Assembly: GCA_012274445.1 (NCBI GenBank)
Contig: JAAROD010000093.1
Coordinates: 2,294,001 to 2,358,000, forward strand
DNA length: 64,000 nucleotides
Source of the DNA: Sclerotiophoma versabilis
Taxonomy: Eukaryota; Ascomycota; Dothideomycetes; Pleosporales; Didymellaceae
Reading direction: 5' to 3'
Positions 53,633 to 64,000 of the stretch are shown here, one piece after another. Numbering within the stretch: position 1 is the stretch's first letter; the number at the start of each line of letters is the position of its first letter. Under the pieces are notes generated by a model. That model worked only from the letters and a program-made list of their open reading frames with translations, was not told the DNA's origin and did no database searches. The translations under genes and the position numbers were made by a program.

Positions 53633-54575
53633 CTGATTGATGGGCTGGGATGGGATCATATTCACATTGGGAACGACAACATATTTGTTCAATGATGATT
53701 GTTGTTGGTTTCGTGTACGCATGCAACAAAAGAGCTCTGGCAATTGAGAAATTGTGTTGAGGTTGTCGGTGAGCAGTCACAGCTTCGGCGGCCCCACTGT
53801 GTCTCATGATGACAACGGCGTCTACGCCGGTTCGGTTCCAGCTTATTGGATGCCACACCATCTGAATGTGACAGGTTGAACCTTCAATGCTAACGACCAT
53901 ACTTATATCCTTGGTGTCCCTATAATGTGCAAACTAGTGAACCATTCAAGCCTAATGTCAGATACACAAGGCAATGGAAAAGAAGTGGTTTTTACGCTCA
54001 ATACTGCTAAACGATGTAATCTTGATTTGCACATGTAATTTAGGGCGCATTGAGAGAGATGATCGCATCAGATTGCGATACAAGCGCACAAAGTGCTCGC
54101 TACAGGCAAGACATGCGCAAGTACTCTGTGTTAGACAAAGAACGAAGATTGAACGGCCATACTTGCTCTACGATAGAATTCTTAGTTAATCTGTTAATCT
54201 AGTGTAGATAGCTCAGACCAAACACATAATGTAGACACAAATAATCAGAACAAAGGATTCCGACAGCTGAATGAATGGCAACAACCATCGATGCAGGGCT
54301 TCGCGTACGATGTGCTTATGTTCTTCGTTAGTCGTACAGAACATCGCTCAGACACATTTAAGGTACTAACTAAAGATCTGCAATCACATATGGTCAATCT
54401 AGCGTAAATTGTAGAATGTGATGTTCATTTGGACTCACTGTGGATTCTCGATCTCACTGGTTCGGATCCAACAGCGATCAAGGCCACTTTTGTGTGGCAT
54501 ATCTAGACAGCTAGCTTAGCAAACAAAACCTTGGCCTAACAAGAAGAAGTCAGATCTACTAATTTTCTAAGTCTG
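53633..54575. other. Intergenic region, nothing recognised
   Basis: Ordinary sequence between the small gene and the solo LTR. ORFs at 53544-53900 (minus) and 53974-54189 (plus) have no supportable features. Confidence 0.35.
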
Positions 54576-55045
54576 TGTTACGATCCTGTGCGGACGAAGC
54601 GGCACAGTGATTAAGTAGCCAACCAGAGCCCTTACCTAGGAACCAGGGGCGGAGTCAGGAAGGATCTCCCTTTGTACGGTCACGTGACATGCTTGTTAAC
54701 AAGCATTGTATATTATTACTTGTTAACAAGTAACGCTATGTATTTTATTAGACTAACTCTAGTTGCTTATTAATAAGCACTATCTCCTAGTAAGTATATA
54801 GCATGTAGGAACACTGCCCTTATAGTATTATATTTAACTTAGTTAATTAAGTTTGTCTTTAGAATGTTAACCCTAACTCTTAAGCTAGATAGTCTACTCT
54901 ATACTACTTATTATTACCTTCTATTATTACAGTGTTTTACTAGGCAATAACTATAACCCTTACAGATTATTCTGTACTACCGCTTATTCCTAAGAACTAA
55001 TACAAATAGTACTTGTAAGCTTTGCTTAAAAGTACAACTTTAATA
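54576..55045 (+). repeat. Solo LTR, chromovirus A, with 5-bp target duplication
   Basis: 470 bp starting TGTTACGATCCTGTGCGGAC and ending ...ACTTTAATA, flanked by GTCTG on both sides (54571-54575 and 55046-55050). No internal element sequence is attached on either side, so it arose by LTR-LTR recombination. The first 200 bp are little mutated and define the family's ends. U3 contains three palindromes (54691-54704, 54718-54731, 54765-54778) and GTCACGTGAC at about 54679-54688. Confidence 0.9.
54691..54778. promoter_or_regulatory. Three palindromic motifs in the chromovirus A LTR (U3)
   Basis: GCTTGTTAACAAGC (54691-54704), ACTTGTTAACAAGT (54718-54731) and GCTTATTAATAAGC (54765-54778) are perfect 14-bp palindromes with the common form NCTTRTTAAYAAGN. 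Equivalent motifs recur in the RIPed LTR copies (86-180, 480-515, 9990-10110, 59770-59890). Their repetition in the promoter part of the LTR suggests sites for a dimeric DNA-binding protein. That role is inference. Confidence 0.5.
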
Positions 55046-55812
55046 GTCTGTAGAGGTTTTTTCCTGTAAGATCTTTACTCTAGAGGGTAAAAGGCATATA
55101 TGCAACTTAAAAAGAAGAAGAGTAGTGTAAAGGAAAGAGATTGTAGAAGTAAGCTTTTAGCAGAATAATAAATAGAGTAATCTTAACTAGTAAGAGAAGA
55201 AAGCTTAATAAGCTGCAGATACCCTCTTTTACTATGTATAAGCTTTTTATATTATGTTTCTCTTTACTTAAAGACTATAAATACTATGGCTTTTAGTATA
55301 TTTGTTTAGTTCTTTATTTCTTTAGGTAGTAATTAGAATCTAGACACGTAATCAAACTAGGGACAAGACAGTAACTGACTCTGGATTTAGGTATACTTTA
55401 GATTCACGCATGCTACAGGCATAGAAGTAAGCACTATGTTAGAACTTAGCTTCGGCCTAATGGGCGAAGATAACCTCCAAAAAGTATAGAGTCTTCGCCC
55501 CTATAAGTAAACAGGCCGAATAAGTGCTTAAATCGTTATCCCAATTGTGTTAGGGCCTAGGCGCAGCTAAGCCCTAACATCATACACCATTATATATTGT
55601 TATAGTACTAGGTTCTTTGCGTATTAATATTAGGAGCTATATTTAGTAATAAATTTGCTTGCCTAATTAACTTGCTTGCTGCTTAGGTTGGTGTTAGGTA
55701 ACATAAAAACTTATTGTTACCATATCAAGCACTCTTAAACCCGGAAAACTTTATACAATAGATTCTAACTCGAAAATTGTTTAAATTAGTGTCTAGAAGT
55801 TCTTCGAGCTTT
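55046..55812. other. AT-rich intergenic region with two inverted repeats
   Basis: Partly RIP-like sequence without an open frame. It contains a two-armed inverted repeat (TTCGGCCT 55451 with AGGCCGAA 55513; GGGCGAAGA 55462 with TCTTCGCCC 55492) and a second hairpin (GTTAGGGC 55549 with GCCCTAAC 55571). No transposon ends identified. Confidence 0.45.
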
Positions 55813-56126
55813 TTAGCAATTACTGGAATTACGACCCTCGTTGCAACAGCAGCATCCACCATTATCGAGACATACCGATCTATAACCCAATCGAATCAAC
55901 TATCACCATTCTTGTCAGCTCTGTAATTACAACTATGCAGCCAGCAATACTACTACGCCTCTAGAAGTACTTATACACTTACAGTCTCAGTACATTGCGC
56001 ACCGCAGTCAATATCGACGATGCATAGTCCTCGCTTCAGTAACTCTGCTTCGTCATTCCTTGGAGATAAAAGTGATCCAGCAGCAGTGATGCCTAGAAAT
56101 AAAGAAACAAAGAGTGTATATTTCAT
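55813..56126 (-). CDS. Predicted small secreted cysteine-rich protein (effector-like)
   Basis: Proposed minus-strand CDS: exon 1 56126-55983, exon 2 55899-55813, 76 aa. The 83-bp intron (55982-55900) has GTAAGT, a CTGAC branch site 16 nt before the end, and TAG, and preserves phase 0. Exon 1 gives a clear signal peptide (about residues 1-18, MKYTLFVSLFLGITAAGS) and a short propeptide ending in LLKR, a Kex2-type site at residues 31-32. The predicted mature part is 44 residues with nine cysteines, including four in a row at residues 64-67. Small size, signal peptide, Kex2 site, cysteine density and repeat-rich surroundings are features of fungal secreted effectors or antimicrobial-type peptides; no known family is recognised and no activity is claimed. 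Upstream in-frame ATGs exist in exon 1 (from 56222), but 56126 gives the best signal peptide. TATAAATA lies about 140 bp upstream. Confidence 0.6.
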
Positions 56127-57639
56127 CGTAAATGTAGAGAGATATAGACCAAGAAGTAGCCCAAACGAATATATAATGTTACTGATATTTTTTATCTTAG
56201 CTAACTTGGAAGTTGGAAGCAATATTTTGTTGAAGGCACTTACTACAGTAAATGTAAATATTTATACTGATTGCTCTGCCGCAGCTAAGGCCATCACAAG
56301 CTGCCTGTAGCTTAAGTACGCAACAATGAGCAACCCCTGCTGTCTAAAGATTTTGTGCGCTATTGATATTTGGTAGTTCTATAAGTTATACACCACTTTA
56401 GTATCCTAGTGTAACAATTTTGTCTGTAGCGACGCCTTTTCTACCTCTAGTAAGAGTTATCCATGTCTGTGCGTTAATGCTAAGCCTGAAATAAACCGTA
56501 AGCTAAGTTAGCTAGCTAGTTAATTCCAGGCTATGGATACCTTCCTACCATTCCGCTCGGCCATGTACTGTCCAGCTGGATATAGCTTCCGGCCATCTCG
56601 GTGAACCATATAGGTTCCAGCTATAGTTAATTTTCAGCACATGTATCTGCATGCACGCTTTATCCCACAGTTGCAGCATAGACACTTACCCAGCTTCGCA
56701 CTCTTGACTGTAACACGGAAGCTGGGATCCTGTTTACCATCTAGTCTATGCGCCTAGGTGATGCGTTCTGCATAACTGTTTAGCAATTGTTCTCTTGTGC
56801 TGCTTACGCCGAATTTTGGCAAGCCATATCTATATAACGCGCGTTAAAAGCAATTACGTTGTTTACGCAGACCATACAAGGGTAAGTTTTTCTAGCTTAT
56901 TATCTTCTTCGTTGATATCCTAGTTTGCTATCTTGCTGTTACCTAATTTATTGCCTACCGCCTATTATGCCCTTCACCGCCCCTTCTGCGCTTTCACTAA
57001 CGTGTTATACCGGTATTAGCTCGTGCACGTTACCGTGTCCGTACACGCCATACACGGATTCATCTAATTCACAGTTCTACCTATTAACACCTCAATTTCA
57101 ACGCGTAATAACTTAATAACTGTGCTAGGAACTAAGAACGCACTTGCACAGATCTGTAGTTAAAAGGTAGAAGAAGGGAAATTAGCGCAGGCTTAGCAAG
57201 CAGCGCAGTCTAAACTACTAGTAATATTAAGAGTGCTACATCTACTTTTCTTAATAGTAATGCAAGCATATTTTTTAAAAGCTTTAAACAAGACTTATAT
57301 CTCTAAGAATAATATTATTTAGGAACTTAAAAGTAATAGTTATAGTAAATACTAAGACAGTATAAAGCTATATATATTTTAAGTTATTCTCTTAATAACT
57401 TTTAGAGATTATATTCTATTACTTTTTATTACAGCTAAAAACAGGGCAAAAATGTACATACATTCGTACCCTAAATTCAGGCTACTAAGTAGGCCTTCTT
57501 AGCTGTGTGACACACCCCCTTACGTTTAAGGCAGAGGAACAGCTTAAAGGTAGAGACTACACAGCAGTAAGGCCAGCTGCGTGTCTGCAGGGTTGTAGCT
57601 AAGAGTCCCTTAGATTAGACTTTTATAGTAGGGACAGGC
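56127..57639. other. Mixed intergenic and degraded repeat sequence
   Basis: 56127-56900 is of ordinary composition with no gene recognised. From about 56925 a Ser/Thr/Pro-rich frame (starting MPFTAPSALSLTCYTG near 56967) is followed by AT-rich, RIP-like DNA to about 57450. This may be the relic of a repeat-borne gene, but I cannot name it. 57450-57639 adjoins the LTR. Confidence 0.35.
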
Positions 57640-57782
57640 TGTTAAAGTTATACTTCTAAGCAAAGCTTATAAGCACTATTTATATTAGTTCTTAGAGATA
57701 AGCACTAGTATAGAAGGGTCTGTAAGAGTTAGGTTATTACCTAGTAAAACACTATAATAACAGAGGTTAATAATAAGTAGTA

Positions 57783-59648
57783 ACGTACCTTACAGGCGAG
57801 CAGTGTACACAGGTAAGCAGTGCGCTTTTACTAAGACTATACTAAAACACTACTTCTCTACTAATGCCTTAATAACAGCGCTAGCTAGACATGTTAAAAG
57901 AAGCTTAGATACAGCTTATAGTTTAAGCTCTTAGAATTAACTCTAAGCTCTCTATAAAACGCGCTGTAGCTATCTATAATATCTCTAAAACTATACTATA
58001 TAAATAATGCGCTAGATAACCTTTACACGCTAATACTATAGCTAACTTATAGAACCTAACTAATACTAAGAAGTAGGTAATTATTAAGTATATACTTAAG
58101 CTAGTTATATAAGAATTTTTCTCTTAGCTTATAGCTGTAGCTAATATAGCTAATTCTTTATACACTAAGCGCAGTCTAGGCTATATTAGCCTAAACTAGC
58201 CTAGTATATTTATTAAGCACTAACTAAAGCTTATAATAAAGTTTAATTAAAAGTATAACTATAAGAAAGCTCTTTGCAAGAATTCTAAGGTAATCTAGAG
58301 CTAGTTTAGCCTAGTAGCTAATATTAAAGCTAAGTATAGTATTTAGAATAATAACACCTATAACTTTAATTAGGCTAGCTTTATAATAGGCGTTATATTA
58401 ATAGAGGTAGTTATTATAGCTTTAGAGTAATAAGAATAGCTAAAGGTAGTCTAGCTAGGTAATAGAGAGTAGATAATAGTTATACAGAGCGTTAATACTA
58501 AAGGTTAAGCTATTCTACTCTTTATTATTTTTAAAGTGTGCTACTACCTCTCTTTCTAGTATAAAGAAGAGAACCTGCTATAGAATTAGAAAATTAAAGT
58601 CTCTAATAATAGCTAGACTACTAATAAGCTTAGTCTAGACTAGCTAAAGCACTTTAACGCGCATATAAAGGAGTATACTATTAGTACCTACTATTTACTA
58701 GTTATTAATAGCTATAAGAGCTATAACTTACTTATATTCTAGTAATACTATAAGGATAATAAGATTATTACTGCCTATATACCTTCTTACTTATTACACC
58801 TCCTACAGCCTCTTAATATAAGTTGTTTTACCTCTTTAAAGAAGGCATATAGGTGCTAAGCTAAAAACTTTATCTATAACTAGATTAACTATATTATAAA
58901 GGTTAAGTTTCTACTATGCTTTATAGCAGCCTTTAAGGCTTTATTTACCTTTAGTAATATCTAAAAAAGGTTCTAAGAGGCTAGACTAGTTCTATTTAAC
59001 CTAGAATAGGTTATATTAACTCTTAATATAAAGCTGCACACTCTATTACTATAACACTCTATTAATAACATACTCTAGTAGTTATAGACCTCTAGTAACA
59101 CTCTAGAACTTAGGTTGTAATTAATGCTTATAAAGATAAGAATTTAGAGGTATATAGATAGCTTACCTACCTCTATAGTTAAAGCGTTTAAGAAGGTCTT
59201 AAAGAAGGTAGTAATAATTATATATAAGCTAGTATTAGTATAATAAGAGATTACTAAGCTTTAAGTAGTAAATAAGGCTACTTTATACTAGAAATTATAT
59301 AAGAAGAAGTAAATTAAGGTAGAAGAGACTCTTATAGTTAAAGAGGGCTAGTAGATAACTACTCTTAAAGAGTTTAGGGTATATAGTAATAGTAAGAAGT
59401 AGAAGAAGAGAGTATATACTAAAGAGGCTAAGTTCTTCTACTAATACTATAGATAGTATAGAGAAACTAGGTATAATACGTAAATATATAAGAATAAAGT
59501 AGAAGAGGTCTCTAAGTAATATTAGAAGTTATTCTACCCTATATAATATTAGAGTAGGTTGTTATAGGCTATAATAGAGTAGGTTTTAGTATAGTCTTAG
59601 TAAAAGCGTGCTGCTTACCTATATATAATACTCACCTGTAAGGTATAT
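57783..59648 (+). mobile_element. Pogo/Fot1-type transposon P3, complete, nested in an LTR
   Basis: 1866 bp, the same length as the copy at 34520-36385. Terminal inverted repeats start ACGTACCTTACAGGCGAG (left) and end ...CACCTGTAAGGTATAT (right). TA flanks each side (57781-57782 and 59649-59650). The left repeat is little mutated, while the right repeat and interior are RIPed. Confidence 0.88.
57850..59560 (+). pseudogene. P3 transposase (copy nested in the LTR)
   Basis: Parallels the transposase relic at 34590-36290 throughout, with the same DDE motif remnants (YNFN.ASFIIGV, VSNNS.TTNKLSLD, INSYKSYNL, LLQPLNI) and many TAG/TAA codons. The C-terminal zinc knuckle has lost its cysteines here (about 59450-59500). 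Inactive. Confidence 0.75.
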
Positions 59649-60009
59649 TATAGAGTAGACTATCTAACTTAAGAGTTAGAGTTAAGATTTTAAAAATAAA
59701 CTTAATTAACTAAGTTAAATATAAACTATAAGAGTTATATTCCTACTAACTATATACTTACTAGAAGATAATACTTATTAATAAGTAACTAGAGTTAGTC
59801 TAATAAAATATATAGTATTACTTATTAATAAGTAATAATATATAGTACTTACTAATAAGTATATTATATATATTATGCTTATTAATAAGTATATTACGTA
59901 ACTATATAATAAGAGGTTCTTTCTAACTTTACCTTTAGCTTATAAGTAAGAGCTCTAGTTAGCTACTTAATTACTATACTACCTTATCTGCACAGGATTA
60001 TAATACTAT

Positions 60010-60580
60010 TCTTCTTCTTCTTTAGGTTTATTAATAAACTATATAACTAGAATCTAGGCCTATTTAAAACTAAGCTTATCTCTATATCTAGTAACTAGTA
60101 TATTAAGATATCTTCTTATACCTATAACTTTTAACTTAGTCTAGAAATCTATTAAGCTAATACTTCTACTAAAGTTCTCTATAACTATTATTTCTTTAAA
60201 GGCTATAAGTACTATATTATACTAAATACTATAAGGTATCTAAAGTATACTAAGTATATAAAGGCTAGAAAGCCTTATATTAATATATTATAGAAGTTAC
60301 TAGATTATACTTATAAAGAGTATAAAAAGAAGATAGAAGAAAATAAAACTTTATTAGTAACTATTATTACATAGTTATTATAAAATAAGAAGATTCTAAA
60401 ATAAGCTAAGAATTATATATAGTAAAGGGCGCTATATATAGTAAATAAAATAGCTAAATTAAAAGAGCTAGATCTTACTAAGAAGATAAATTATCTAGTA
60501 GTATTAATAGGCATATATACCTTACCTATAACCTAGGCTACTCTTAGGCTAATTAAGATATTAATTATAAATTATAGTAC
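60010..60580 (+). pseudogene. Antisense ORF relic between chromodomain and 3' LTR of chromovirus A
   Basis: On the strand opposite to the pol relic, a through-stop frame reads KYTKYIKARKPYIN, then LLDYTYKEYKKKIEENKTLL, then LKELDLTKKINYL. If Tyr (TAT) codons are mutated Cys (TGT), the start would be a compact cysteine cluster followed by a Lys/Glu-rich helix, reminiscent of small fungal proteins with a Cys-rich DNA-binding motif and coiled coil. This is a conceptual reading of a decayed frame only. Confidence 0.35.
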
Positions 60581-60589
60581 CTTTATACT

Positions 60590-63500
60590 AATTAGTAGTA
60601 GTTTATAAAGTATATTAGAGGTTTTTATATATATTCTAATTCTAGGTAACCTAACTATTAATTAGGTATTAAATACCTTTCTTAGTTCTCTAATATAATA
60701 TTATTTTTTTAACTTTCTACTTATTATTACTATTAGCTTAATAGTAGAAGTCTTTCTAGATTAGTATTCTTAAGTTAGTAGGTTCTAATAATAAAATATA
60801 GAATACTAGATAGATCTTTATATTTTTAGGTAGGTCTAGTTAATAGTTAACTAGGCTAATTTACTTAGAAATAAAAAATAGTCTAACCTTAACCTTATCT
60901 AGTTTTTTTATTACTTTTTATATTCTAAGATTTTTTATAAAAAAGTAGACCTTATTTCTCTTCTTTAGCTAAGGTACTGTTTTTTATTTCTAGTTAATAT
61001 ATAAAATAGCTTATTCTTAAGCTTATATAATATTTTTAAGTAATTTCTAATATACTTTCTTTAGTCTAACTACTAAGGCTTTTACTAATTCTATTTAAAT
61101 AGGGTAATTAAGAAATTAAGTAAAGAGATTTAGGTGTCTTCTATAGTTTACAAAGAATAGTATTATACCTATTACTTCTAATAACTTATTACTATATATA
61201 ATCTATACTATAGGTAATAGTAAAACCTAGTTATCTTATTTCTAGTTACTATAGATTTAAAGGTATATTTCTATAGTCTAATTTATTCTTTCTATCTATC
61301 TATCTGTCTATAGATAATAGGCTATAGATAGCTTTTTCTTAGTACCTAATATAGTAAGTATTATAGTTTAATAGTTTAATATAAAAAGCTTATCTCTATT
61401 ACTAATAATTAATTTAAGTATTCTATAGTAGTAAATAATCTAGTTAATAAATACTATAGCTAACTACTATATAGTATAGCTATATCTAAATAGTAATATT
61501 TTAGTATACTTAGTAAATTAATCTACTATAATAAAGATTAAGTTATAGGTATATTCTATAAAAGAGTTCTTTAAGGGAAGTAGCTATATAATAAAGTCTA
61601 TTATAATATTTATCTATAGTACTATAGGTAGCTCTATTACCTATACTTTTCTATACTTAGTATATATACTATACTTATTCTATTAGTACTATATATAGTT
61701 TCTAATAAACTTAGTAACTTTATTCTTTATATTAGAGAACTTATAATATTATTTAATAAGTTCTATAGTATAAGTAATACTAGAGTATCTATATAGTATA
61801 TTATTATAATATCTTAAGATAACTTCTTCTTAAAGTTCTTCTAGTACTTACTCTAGAATATATTATTTCTACTAAACTTGTATTACTAGGTTAAGCTGCT
61901 ATAATAGTCCTAATATACTATTCTTATTAACTCTAAGAATAGTAAACTTATTAATTATTTTTTTACCTATAAGGTTATAGTATTAGCTAAGTGTATTTAC
62001 TCTACTATTTTCTTTTCCTAGCGTGTATAGAATCTTAAACTTATACTAACTAAGTATTTCTAACTAGCGTACTTATTATTAGTTTAGAACCTTAGTAGTA
62101 GTAAAATATACTAAGTTCTTATAATCTATATAAATAGTAAGTTCTAAGTAGCTTTCTATATATACTTTCTAATATTATAATATATTAATAATAGCTATAA
62201 GCTCTTTATTATATATATTATAATATTCTTTTAGTACTATAAACTTTCTTTAGTAGTAGATAATTAGGTGCTATTAACTATTTTATTCTTAAGTAATATA
62301 TACTCTTAATACTAAATCTAAAGTATTTATTTTAAGGCGTATAGGTTTACTAGTTTTAAATATAATTAGTATAAAAGGCTCTATGCATACTTACTTAAGT
62401 AATTAGAAAGTATTCTTTTATACTTATTCTTACTTAAAGAGTATATTCTTTTAGATAAGTTTTATAAGTAGTAAGGCCTTTAGAGAGTAGTTCTTTATAA
62501 AGTATTAGTTAAAGTTAATAAACCTAAGAAACTCTTAAATCTCTTTAACTATAGTAGGCATTAGCTAATTCTTTATAATCTAGTTTTTTTTTCTACTTAT
62601 CTTAACTCTATATCTTTCTATAATATAGCTAAGAAACTTAACTTCTTTCTTATACTATTTATACTTCTCTAGCTTTAGCCTAAGGTCTACTATTACTAAG
62701 CACTCTAATACTTATTATATGTAGACCTTATATTCTTTTAGTATCTTACTATATACTAGAATATTATTAAGGTATACTACTACTATAATATCTAGGTATA
62801 CTTATAGTATATAATTAATTAGTATTTAATATACTGCTAGTATATTAGTTAGCCTAAATAGTATAACTATATACTTATAATAACTATAATAGTTTCTAAA
62901 TTCTATTTTCTATTCTTTACCTCTTTTTATATATATAAGGTTATATATTCTATATAAGTTAAGTATAGTAAAGAACCTTACTTCTAATAGCTAATTTTAT
63001 AACTTAGATATATTAAGTAGTAGATAATAATTCTTAATAGTAATATTATTTAACTTCTAGTAGTTAAGGCAAAGCCTTAGCTTACTATCTTTCTTTAGTA
63101 TAAATAGAATAGAGAATTCTACTAGAGATTTAGATTTTCTAATAAATTCTTGTATAAGGTTCTTCTTAATATACTTATATAGTATCTTAAGCTCTTTCTT
63201 AAATAATTAATATATAGTTCTAAAGAGTAGTTCTTTTCTTTTCTTAAGTTTAATCTTATAATTCTAAGGTTAGTGCTTAGGTTATACTTTTATAGATAAC
63301 TCTTCTTTAAATATCTAGGTATACTATTTATATATATCTAGTATACTAGAAGGTATACTCTTATTCTTCTTAATTATTATAGAGAGGCTTTCTTTATCTA
63401 TATAGTTAACTACTCTATCTTAGTATATTATATATATTAAAGAGATGTTATTAATCTTCTTCTTATTTACTAGCTATAGCGTGTACTGCGTAGGCTTTAA

Positions 63501-64000
63501 TATATTAGTACTATATCTATATTATCTTAATAAAAGTCTTTTCTATATCTAGTCTATTTCTAGATTATACTTTTATAACTAGAAAAGTTCTAGTATAATA
63601 TTATATATAGCCTTTATAAAGACGTTTAGAGTTAGTTTCTTATAGTACTTCTATATTTCTAGAGAGGCTGCTATTACTTTATATATAATATATAGCTCTT
63701 TTAGTATTAATTCTCTATTAGCTACTTAGAGTAAATAGGTATATTTCTTTATACGTAGTATAAGACCTACTTAGTATATTACTATTTAGAATATATAGTT
63801 TGCCTGTGCTTCTAAGTCTAAGAGTACTAATAATACTACTTTATTTAACTTAATAGGTAGTTTAATAAGTAAGCTATCTCTAATAGTATTAAGAGATTAC
63901 TTAGTAGAGTACCTTTTTAGTATTTATCTAAAAAAGTCTTTTTATTACTAAATCTATAGAGAATCTTACTACCTTTTTATAGCTTATAGTTTAGATTAAA
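60590..64000 (-). pseudogene. Chromovirus A Pol, minus-strand copy, runs off the window
   Basis: The reverse complement of 64000-60590 follows 4190-7590 of the plus-strand copy: protease region near 63880-64000, RT at about 62750-63200, RNase H at about 62100-62350, integrase at about 60950-61850 and chromodomain at about 60600-60770. Example matches are LDLEAQ near 63815 and the integrase/chromodomain linker near 60870-60900. Stops are abundant and composition is extreme AT. Gag and the 5' LTR would lie beyond the window. Confidence 0.8.

Larger units (their letters stand above)
57640..60005 (-). repeat. 3' LTR of the minus-strand chromovirus A, split by P3
   Basis: LTR sequence in minus orientation occupies 57640-57782 and 59651-60005. 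The two parts become a continuous LTR when the P3 element and one TA are removed, matching 9860-9890 across the junction. The reversed ends read TGTTAAAGTTATAC at 57640 and ...GGATTATAATA at 60005. Pol and chromodomain of the same orientation follow at 60590-64000, so this is the 3' LTR of that element. Confidence 0.8.

Noticed and set aside
1..64000. tRNA, rRNA or bacterial-type operon features
   Set aside because: None recognised by eye; gene structures, introns and transposons are fungal.

Overview
The window looks like a chromosome segment from a filamentous ascomycete, probably Dothideomycetes/Pleosporales. This placement is inferred from short 49-88 bp introns with GT..AG ends and CTRAC branch sites, Tad1-like LINEs, Fot1/pogo-type DNA transposons, chromodomain Ty3/Gypsy elements, and very AT-rich repeats with TA-rich stop codons typical of repeat-induced point mutation (RIP). 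Ordinary gene DNA alternates with transposon blocks.

Layout. 1-10730: RIP-degraded debris of one chromovirus family (called A), with LTR pieces in both orientations, and a truncated pogo-type transposon end. 11390-13266: a secreted GH43 glycosidase gene with two introns. 14279-16281 (minus): a broken HET-domain gene. 16381-31487: a pogo-type transposon (P1) split by a head-to-tail array of two intact, apparently identical LINEs with a short non-autonomous relative between them. 31662-42134: a second pogo-type transposon (P2) split by a second chromovirus (B), itself split by a third pogo-type element (P3). 42877-53632: a gene island with an AAA ATPase, a decayed gene, a gene with a STAND-type fungal N-terminal domain plus an inverted partial paralogue, a transposase-like remnant, an interrupted proline-rich ORF and a small conserved-looking gene. 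54576-55045: a solo LTR of family A with perfect target duplication. 55813-56126 (minus): a predicted small secreted cysteine-rich protein gene. 57640-64000: a minus-strand family A chromovirus whose 3' LTR is split by another P3 copy, running off the window end.

How it fits together. Nesting gives relative ages: P2 is older than chromovirus B, which is older than its P3; P1 is older than the LINE array. The older elements are saturated with stops, whereas both LINE copies are fully open, so the LINE array is the youngest event or arose when RIP was not acting. The broken HET gene has stop codons of RIP type and P1 sits 100 bp upstream of its start, so it was probably damaged by its repeat neighbourhood. 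The HET relic, the STAND-type gene and the AAA ATPase suggest an allorecognition-flavoured island, and the small secreted cysteine-rich gene sits between repeats as fungal effector candidates often do. Those functional links are inference only.
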